Of a stretch of 64,000 nt of DNA, positions 55,555 through 64,000 are shown piece after piece. Source of the stretch: Apostichopus japonicus (taxonomy: Eukaryota > Echinodermata > Holothuroidea > Aspidochirotida > Stichopodidae). Under the pieces are notes generated by a model. That model was given only the letters and a program-made list of their open reading frames with translations, searched no databases and was not told the DNA's origin. The DNA is taken from assembly GCF_037975245.1 (NCBI RefSeq), contig NC_092575.1:23477841-23541840 (forward strand), given 5' to 3'. The position numbers and the translations under genes were made by a program. Each line of letters begins with the position of its first letter. The stretch's first letter is position 1.

Positions 55555-55690
55555 CTGCTTTCTTCTCCTACCAGTCTCGACACTACTATTGCACCTTCCT
55601 ATTTACCTAGCCTAATAACTGACCTCCCCCCTTGACCCTCCTCCTGGTCATTTGCCCATCACCTTCTCCTTCTGTTTAGAAGCCTATTCT
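55555..55690 (-). repeat. Dispersed repeat, copy 1
   Basis: The reverse complement of this segment matches 59170-59300 (AGGTGATGGGC, GGTGTCAAGGGGG-like text, ACTAGGCTAGGTA, GAGAC(A/T)GGTA). A part also recurs at about 60745-60810. Family unknown. Confidence 0.7.
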
Positions 55691-57114
55691 GTTGATGGTT
55701 TTTCTTTTGTTTGAAATCAAGTTCTTTGAACAGTAGAAAACCCTGGTTACATTGACATGTGTTTTTGATATCTACTCATTTGGACAGTGTAAAAAGTACA
55801 GTGAAATGAATACTGTATATGTCGTACATGTACGTCAAGCACACACATGAGTAGACCTGTGCACCCTTTGCGTACATTTACAATAAGTTTGCTCTCAAAT
55901 GAAGTGCATGACTGATTAATCCTCTACTGGAACAGGAAATCCGTCATAAACAAACAGTTTTGTACTGTACACAATCCATTTACCACTTTGAAAGTGTGGG
56001 GTATTGTAATTTCAGCAGTACTTATTTTACTATCAATGGTTCTGTTGACCCAGTGGGTTGCTAGACACTTTGTGTTGCTTCCGTTCACCTGTACATAACT
56101 GTTTTATCTTTTAAAGTATCTTGTGGAATTAACAAAACTTTGTAGAGCAATTCTGTAAAGTCGGACATACATTTCGGACAGTATGTTGATCCATATCTCA
56201 ATGGTTATACATAGGAGATAAGTTTTCATTTGGGTTTTATGGAACATCTACCTTGTACTATTCTTGTATGGAGTTTCATTCCTTGTCCATCCAAATAAAT
56301 TACAAAAATACTCAAAAAACCTCCCTGTGACGGACGTACCCAGAGAAAGTGACTTTTTCAGATGGTATTTTTCTTTTGAAAATTTCTGTGAATTGGAATG
56401 GGATACAATTAAAAACTACTATACATGTTTTAAAGAAGACTCTTAACTACACATATCAGTAAACAAGCAGCTGAAACCTTTATCACTTACCTCCAATATA
56501 TTCAAAAATTCCTCTGTGACGGACGTACAATTTCTTGTGACGGACGTACACGTGTGAAATTATATAGTAAATGTACGTCCGTCACAAACAAAAGTGCTAC
56601 TTAGTATCCCTAAAATTTTAATTTGTGACAGAGGTTCACCCAGAGTTTCCATTGTTGACAGATGTACACAATAATGCAGCTCATTTACTTGTGGCTAATG
56701 GAACAACTTAGCTAAAAGTAATAGTGAAAAGAAGGTTTACCCTGTCACAAAATTTCTATTCTATTGGAAATCTATATTTCCCTTTGAGTTGTATGCAAAT
56801 CATCAATGGTAAGCTCATTTAAAATTTTGTGTGCATCATTTCAAACAATACAGATGTCAGACCCCTAGGGTGTTGAAGTTCTCTAGTGGGTCAGAATGAT
56901 GGGTCTTCATTAACATTAAGATGGTATGAGCACCAAATCATTTTTCTTTCACTTTTCTTCACACCCTGTTTATTTACTTGACAATTTTTTTTTATTAAAA
57001 TACATGGACTGCAAGCTTCTGTATGGATGATATAACAGCACTCATTTCAGCAAACAAGAAATTCAGAACTTCAAATGTGTGATACATTGTGTTGTATTGC
57101 TTCAGGAGCTCTTA

Positions 57115-58287
57115 GGCTGTGTTCACATTGGATCCCCTGTTCTTAGTCCTGTGTTGACAATTTAACCGCAAATATGTTTCCAAAATCTCCTATAATGTTC
57201 ACACTTGAACTCATGTTCCAGCTCTGATATCCCACTCTGAGTCAATGAAGAGGAAGTTACAATATTTGTATGGTGACTCTTACAAAAGTGCAAATGCACA
57301 AAGTGTATGGCAAATTTCTAATAAAGATGAGTGTTACTAACTTCTGCATGCAACGAATATAGATTCAAGATTGAGGTGAAAGTGTTATAACACTGAAAGA
57401 AGTCAGTGTTATAACACTGTTATAACACTGTTATAACAAGTGAAGTCAGTGTTATACTAGGGTGTGCATACTACAAATAGCTATTCAGCAGTATTGCTGA
57501 ATAGCTATGAGAGCATTTACTGGCAATAGTTCTTAAATATCTCATGTCAAGATACAGAGATACAGCGGCACACCCTTGGTTAGTATATATAGCAACTATG
57601 AAACATGTATAAAGGTAATACACACAAACACTGTGAAGTTAAGGAAGAACCATCTGGTAACTCTGTCCACCAACATAAAACTATGAGCACATGTGGTTCA
57701 AAATTAAATTCTTCCACATAATGATACCTGAAACCCAACACAAAAGGTAATGAACCTAAAGCAAATGTAGAACAAATTACATCAAAACAATAACATGCAT
57801 ACTATGTCAGCAGTAACAAAATACTAACAATTGCAATAACAGTTCTTGATGACTCTCAGACTATCTTCCTTCTAAAACTGATTTATTATTTACTCAAAAC
57901 TAGTTGAGCACAGTGTTAGTATGTTGGATATCAAAAGGAAACCTCATGGTCAGAGGGAAGAATAAATGGCAGAACTACAAGAAACAATGTTGTACACAAA
58001 CAAATAGTTTGTAGCTAATACAGGGAGTTCCATATATGTCCATGGTTAATTTGCCTAATAGTGCGTGGAAAAGGCATTGTGTTATGTAGTTCGTTTGCCT
58101 TGATCTTGTGTCACCTTGGTCCCCCGAGTGTTCACACTCTGGAACTGATATCCCCCAGAACAGGGGACCAACATGTCGCGGTCTGACTTTGAGTAGGATT
58201 GTATTTACACTAGTTAGGATGTTGGTCTCGAGCAGGAGATATGATTCGATTGGATCCCCTCTGTGCATTTTCTAATGTGAACAAGGC
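57115..58287. mobile_element. Candidate nested MITE
   Basis: GGCTGTGTTCACATTGGA at the left end and, read inward, GCCTTGTTCACATTAGA at the right end form imperfect inverted repeats; both are followed inside by further related text (GGATCCCCT, GTTCTGG/ATATC). The middle carries GTGTTATAACAC palindromes and a 14-bp hairpin. Target duplication not resolved. Confidence 0.5.
57477..57508. repeat. Perfect 14-bp hairpin
   Basis: ATAGCTATTCAGCA and TGCTGAATAGCTAT are exact inverted copies around a 4-base GTAT loop. It lies just after four GTGTTATAACAC palindromes (57382-57455). Confidence 0.95.
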
Positions 58288-59169
58288 TTTTAGATGAAAG
58301 CGTTATATCAATGTAGACAATAGCATAGTACATGTGGTTCAATACCATGCCATTTCTTTGATATCTTGCCAAGTGCTAACCAATAACATGAGTATGTGCT
58401 AGTTGACACTGAAGTATACAATGTTTGCATACCACTACATTTATGCTAATGAAGCAACCACAAAACTACCTTATATCTGTGTTAATGACTAAATGGGTGT
58501 GATTATTATATTCAGAGGTAATATAGTGATAAACATGTTAAAATACATTGTTTATCTAAACAAAAATAATGTGACGGACGTATGCGTGACGGACGTACAA
58601 AACGGACGTACGAAAATACGTACGTCTGTCACAGCATTTTCTGAAAAAATAAAATCCTAGGGATTAAAGGCACATTATGTAGTTATTGAGTGTTCAAAAT
58701 GTGCATTGAATTGTAGATGTGTTGAAATCTGGGTACTTTCTTCTGTATGAAATTTTAAAAATGTGATTTTTCTGTGACGGACGTACACATGACAATTTGT
58801 AAAAAAAGTTATTCTCAGAAAACTGAAAATCCCTGCAACTTTATCTGTTTGTAAACTGAATCTATATATTATATCACTTCAGCAAATCCAAGAATATTTA
58901 TTCCTCTGAAGATACACAGGCAAAAATAGGCATTTTGTTTTTGGGTGATTTTTGTGAAGCAAATTTGAGATTTTTTCGGTTGACTAATACACACCTTAAT
59001 CTGCCTGAAAACAATGTGTTCTGTGAAAATTAGATAAATATTATGAAACTTCATAGTTTTAGCTTTCATTTGGTACCCTGCATGTAATGATTCAACGTTT
59101 TTTTAAGTTTTGGTGAAAAGGTTTACTAGTTTACGGAACTGCCCTGTAGCAAATCATGATAACGAATGT

Positions 59170-59305
59170 TAGATCTGGAAGGAGGAGGTGATGGGCGATG
59201 ACCGGGAGGGGTGTCAAGGGGGTGCTGCGCTACATTGGTACTAGATACTAGGCTAGGTAGAAGGAAAGGTGCAGTACAGTAGTATAGTTGAGACAGGTAA
59301 GTATC
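59170..59305 (+). repeat. Dispersed repeat, copy 2
   Basis: Inverted partner of 55555-55690, 3.6 kb away; the two bracket the TGTGACGGACGTAC element. Confidence 0.7.
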
Positions 59306-60550
59306 GTCACCTGTAAATACCCAAACCCTGGAGTTTTTGTAGTGCTCATATATGATGATAGTTTGTAAGATTATTTATTGTCTTGAAGAGGCAGCTCTGA
59401 CACTTCCATGGATTTGTAAGGATCTCCCTGTAAGATCCCTCTCTGTCTGGGAGTGTGCATTCCCACAGCCAGCTTGGAATATTATTGCCTTGATCTCTGA
59501 TGGTCAACTGACATTGCTGTTTGAGGTCAGCTTTGTTTGTATTTGCTGTTTATTCGAATTAAATGATCTACAGTAGTAGCCAGCCTTGAGTTAGGACGTG
59601 TGATTGGATGCTTTTCTCAGTCACTTTGTTTTGACTTTTTTTGAATTCTCAAAGTTAAGGGTACAGTACTTGTTGTAAATTCCTGTTTTTACAATACAGT
59701 AGCTTTGATGATTCATAGACCTGTTATTACCTGTATGCATGTTAAATTGTGGGAATCTTACTCCATAAATCTCCAAGTGAAATTAGTTTACATGTGAGTA
59801 GAATGTGAACTGTAGACAAAGTTTTTACTTCAAATACTTTGTACAGTAGGATAATCAGCCTACATTAGTACATGTTATAGACAAACAATTGTTTTTTTGG
59901 GCCCACCAAATTTTGCTAGAAGGCAAAGATCAAGAATGCAATGAATGTCCTACTGTAGCTTGCCAGTCATTGACACACTGCTGCAGTTCTCATATCTGAA
60001 ATTACTTGTAGATAGACCAGTGCTAAACATTCTGTAAACATAATTTACCTGTTGTTTTACCTTTGACACATTTCAAATATTCTTTCTTTACCTCATCTAT
60101 TGACTGTGAAGGATCTTCACATCCTTTGACCCATTCTAATCGGTTGTATTTCAACTTCAAAACTATTGACAATGATGCACAGTAAAACTCATCTTATACC
60201 TTCACCAGGACTTTATTTGTTTTGTTGTTATTTCCTCTGTTTAGATATGATTTTTCCTAGAGATAAAACTCTTTATCAATCGATAACAAAAGGAATCAAT
60301 AGAATAGAACCCTGCCTACTATGAAGTAAGTTATTTACAAGTCCTAAAGTACGTTTTGGAGGGGTTCTTCCTTGAAGAAACAGCCGAAGCCCCGGTTTAT
60401 AATATTAGTCTACTGAGCTTGAAAGGTTTTCTGAGGAAGTCAGCAGTGAAGAGGTGGTTATTACAAATCACATTCTTTTGACAGTTAATCTTTTAAAACA
60501 TATATACTTTATCTTTGGCTATTGTAAGAGCTGTTTGCATAGTTAGCTAT
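59306..60550. other. Spacer with a possible exon
   Basis: A frame at 59394-59524 (ALTLPWICKDLPVRSL, then DGQLTLLFE) is bounded by TCTTGAAG/AGG and GAG/GTCAGC. It looks protein-like but the signals are weak, and I cannot name it. Otherwise nothing is recognised. Confidence 0.25.
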
Positions 60551-60744
60551 GTATGTATGTATTTTTAGATCCTCCTGCTTGCAGGAACTCGCGAAGAAGC
60601 CTCATTGGCTTTTCAAGGCCGCCAGCTGACCGAACAGTCTCTTACATTCATATTTAATGTCTGTGATTATGAATTGTCAATTGTCAACAACTCTGTAACT
60701 GGACGGCAAACATTAATCTTGGAGTGACTAGAACCAGGGACCTT
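60551..60744 (-). mobile_element. tRNA-derived SINE, copy 3, 5'-truncated
   Basis: On the minus strand it matches the SINE body (GCGAGTTCCTGC, GCAGGAGGATCT) with a tail CTAAAAATACATACATAC. It ends at AAGGTCCC, so the A box is lost, and the B-box region reads GGTTCTAGTCACTCC. Confidence 0.87.
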
Positions 60745-63700
60745 GTCTTCCTAGCTAGACTTCCTGTACCTGGTCATCTGCCCCCACACCTCCCCTCTCA
60801 TCTGTTCTGGCTATGCAAGTTGAACATCACTGTACCATTTGTACAATCTACGAATGGTTAACCGTACAGGTCTACTGTACTTATGTATGCATAGCTGTAA
60901 CTCTCCCATGGATGTGTGTGAAGAAGGTAATGAAAAAAACAAAACATGTTATCCATTCAGTGAGCTGAGCTATTTTGACTCCCTTATATCCATGAGCACC
61001 GTACTGTACATGTCAGGCACAGTGGGTGTCAGGTACAGACTTTAATCTCTTAATCGTTTGTTTGGGTGGTGAATAATATATCTGGTGCATTCCTTAGTTA
61101 GATAATTGACGAAATTAAAAATATTAATCAACAACTTGATGATAGTAACCAAGTTATTTCCATTCTTTTTTTATATTAATTTTGTCATTGTTCTGGCCAA
61201 CTACAGTAACTTTATGCCTGTACGGAATGTGTTATAATTAGTAGTAGCCTAGTAGGTCCCTACAGTTAAGGTAACAGGCTGTTTGCAGAACAGAATTGAA
61301 AAGTACCTATATTCATTAGAAGGGAGCAACTTTGGTGTAGGTAGCATGGAATTTAGAAGTGCCCTCATACAACTGTAGAACATCCGATAGTATTTGAAGA
61401 CTAGTGTTTGTGGAACGATGGTGTTGCTTAAACAGTGTATACATGCAGTACTTTGGTAAACAGTGTTGTCCTTTGTCCAAGGCTTTTCACGACTTTGATC
61501 CCTACAAAGATTGCAGTTGAGATCGTTTTTATAAACAACCTACCTACAAGACAAAAAGGTCAATAACTTTTAGGGAGCAAATTATTAATTGCTTACAGAT
61601 GTATGTTTTAAAGTTCTGGAAAATGCATAGCCAGGAACTCTTGTCTACAGTGTCCTTAGTAGTAATTATAATCACTCGCCTCCTAAATTGTAATATTTTC
61701 AGGAGTAGCGATGATTATTTTTAAGATTGTACTCTTTCTGTAGGTTCTGATTCTGCCATGTTATTATTTTCCAGACATTGAGGGATGGTTACGGTTTAAC
61801 TTTATAGATACAAAGCGTGACTCAGTGACCAGCAATAGTTTGAGGGTTAACGGTAAAAATTAATTTATTAGTTCCTGATATGTTACTGGCCATGTTTGGT
61901 TCACATTTGTACATATTTGGCTGCAATGCTGATGACCTACACTGTAAGAATATTCAAATTCATATTAAACAAAATAAGGTGACATAAGTATGCACTGTTT
62001 TCACACTTGAATGTGTCAGCATTCCATTCAAATTTCAAAATGTTTTGAATGGAGCAAGATTCACTGTTTGCTCAAGGTGAGGCATTGATTTGACCCTTTT
62101 ATGGCCCTGTAGTCATAGCAGTACTCTTAAAGTGAGGAAAGGGGGAGGGGGGGGTAATAATAAAAATAAATACAAAAAACATGAAAACAAAACAATAATT
62201 GATAGTGTTATCATGGTGTTATATAGTAGTAGTTGCTTCCTGAAGGACGAATGAAAGCGGGTATTTTTTTTATTTGTAACTTAATTTCAGTTTTATCAGT
62301 TTAACAGTTTATATACTGTACATCTAATACAGTAGATCAGATTGGAAATTGTCTCTTTCATGGCAATGTCCTTGGTAACATGTCATATTTTGATGTATTA
62401 TCTTTCATAAGGGAACTGCTGGGCTGTATTGATGATAAATTCAAAACAAATGGATACCCCATATCCCCATTTCACTTTCGGAGGATACTATACTTGGTTA
62501 GTATACACGCACTGTTGCTCGTGACAGCATTGGAAAGAAGTTCAAATTGAAGATAAACACATTGATCACCTCAAAGTATCTTCCAACTACATCCTTGTAT
62601 ATCTTATTTGAGGATGTCCAACAAGGAAAAATGGTTGTGGACAGGAATAATGTGTTATGGAAATTGTCACTCAGTGTATATGCTTACTGCACAATGTCAA
62701 AACAAAATATGAAAACAGAGAAAGAAAGAAGAAAAAAGAAGGAATTTTCCCTAATATTCAAAATTTTGGCTATCAGTTTTAGAAAAAAATAATATTTGAA
62801 AAAAGGAGAAGGATCATAGGCTGTCCATAATTCAGTAAAATGAGAACCCAAAATTTTGACAAAATATTGAAGGAGGAGGCTTGAGCCATAGGAAATTGTT
62901 AAGAAAGAATAAATATAACAAATATATTTATTAATCACATACAGTACTGTATGCTGTTTGCAAAGATTGAGTAGAGTCCACGCGATAAAATTCTAACAGA
63001 GTAATTTTGTAGACAGCTGGACTGGAATCCTGTCAAAAAGAGAAAAAAAAACCCTTAATTGTAGGGAGAATGAAAATGAAATAGATCTGCATTAATTCTA
63101 CCACATCCCCATAAAAACATACCGTATAGTCATAGTTTACCTGGTATAGGCTAAATAAGTTTATTACAGAGCTCTGTCATGTGGTACTTCCACAAGTTCA
63201 AATGCTATGGATTTGTTCACATAGTATATACCTATGGAGTGTTTTGCTGTCACGCATTCTTGCATTCTTGGTTGGATCATTAATCTGCCATAAAACCTGT
63301 CTCATTGGGAGGAGGATGAGGGAGAATGAAAAACAGGGGGAGAGAAAAAAATAGGAAAGAAGCTGTCTGACATGTGGGCCTCTGAAGACGCACAAAGACA
63401 GAAGGAATCGAAAGTTGTGTCTCGCCCTAGAAATGTAAGGAAAAGAAAAGAGAAAGAAAAAGAGGTTGCCAAATCTGACTGACCTCGTTGTTTGTCTTAG
63501 ATATAGAGAACAAAGAAAATCATCATAAGGGAATCCATTCATCGTTAGACATTTTATGTCCGCGAAACTAGCGGGAGGAAAGGTAGGGAATGTTAATCTC
63601 TTTTGTGTATGTAAGATGGCTTTGTTAGTGATTCGGGTTGTTTGTCTGGAAAAGTGCAGGGAAATGTAGTGATTGATCACAACATTGCTTTTAGAACATT

Positions 63701-64000
63701 CCAATTAGTTGAAAAAAAGTAAAAAGAAATTGTACAATTTAAAAACAAAAAACAAAAAAAGCCTAGTCTCATATACAGTAGATGTACATTGCAAAGAACA
63801 ATCTATATAATCAGATGAAATCAAAACATGTAGAAGTGTGAATGGTTCTAGCTCAAATTGACATGATTAATCTGTACAGATATATAACTCAACTTGTATT
63901 TATTGTCAATTCCATGTGATGGGTGTAACCATAAATTTAGAGATAACTTCTGATCATCCTTCCACTTATATTTTGAACACCAAGATAGATGTGTCAAATA
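60745..64000. other. Spacer with weak exon candidate
   Basis: No recognised gene. A 78-nt segment at 61775-61852, after TATTATTTTCCAG and ending AACG/GTAAAA, is open as IEGWLRFNFIDTKRDSVTSN. It could be an exon of a + strand gene; unsupported by homology. The 168-codon minus frame at 63704-63198 contains low-complexity Phe/Ser runs and is probably not a gene. Confidence 0.3.

Larger units (their letters stand above)
56143..59146. mobile_element. Candidate 3-kb TIR element with TGTGACGGACGTAC motifs
   Basis: The left end TAGAGCAATTCTGTAAA and the right end, read inward, CAGGGCAGTTCCGTAAA, match at 13 of 17 positions, and all four differences are transitions. Copies of GTGACGGACGTAC in both orientations cluster 180-440 bp from the left end (56327, 56517, 56537, 56572) and 370-580 bp from the right end (58571, 58585, 58616, 58772). 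I found no clear target duplication and no transposase. A second inverted-repeat element is nested within. Confidence 0.5.

Noticed and set aside
63198-63704. 168-codon minus-strand frame
   Set aside because: Low-complexity Phe/Leu/Ser-rich composition, no domain, and the DNA contains A/G-rich simple sequence.

Overview
The window is eukaryotic genomic DNA. It has spliced genes with GT-AG introns, a tRNA-derived SINE, a LINE, a Ty3/gypsy LTR retrotransposon and many small inverted-repeat DNA transposons. AT-rich spacers, poly(C)/poly(G) tracts and animal-type genes (PIGL and XBP1 with an IRE1 hairpin pair) point to a marine invertebrate. An echinoderm, perhaps a sea cucumber, is my guess; the sequence alone does not settle it.

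Layout. 1-4.08 kb: spacer with a 185-bp duplication, a hAT-like element with 8-bp target duplication (1892-2518) carrying a SINE, and a second SINE (3289-3520). 4.08-13.37 kb: a hAT-like element (8-bp duplication TTGAAAGT) split by a young 8.5-kb Ty3/gypsy element with nearly identical LTRs; a U2-snRNA-like sequence lies in its right arm. 13.81-24.31 kb, + strand: a complete seven-exon PIGL gene whose introns hold a 5'-truncated CR1/L2-type LINE, a 1.0-kb palindrome-rich transposon and a 670-bp pentamer array. 24.3-31.0 kb: spacer, a TTAA-flanked MITE, and the XBP1 3' flank. 31.03-35.33 kb, - strand: a complete four-exon XBP1 gene. Exon 3 holds the twin IRE1 hairpins around an intron of only 20 nt. 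Removing it switches the frame from a 268-residue XBP1u to a 429-residue XBP1s. 35.3-39.4 kb: XBP1 upstream region with CCAAT and TGACGTAA boxes. 39.4-44.2 kb: a 4.8-kb terminal-inverted-repeat element. 44.2-52.05 kb: TA microsatellite, nested MITEs, a possible CpG-rich promoter, a 21-bp minisatellite and a 1.8-kb hAT-like element. 52.5-64 kb: a CpG-rich stretch with a weakly supported start of an unrecognised + strand gene, and repeats, including a 3-kb element with TGTGACGGACGTAC motifs near both ends.

The two confident genes both act at the ER: PIGL makes the second step of GPI-anchor synthesis on the cytosolic face, and XBP1 is the IRE1 target of the unfolded protein response. Their proximity need not be functional. 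The most interesting signal is the short IRE1 intron together with a conserved-looking hydrophobic and arrest-peptide tail in the unspliced frame.
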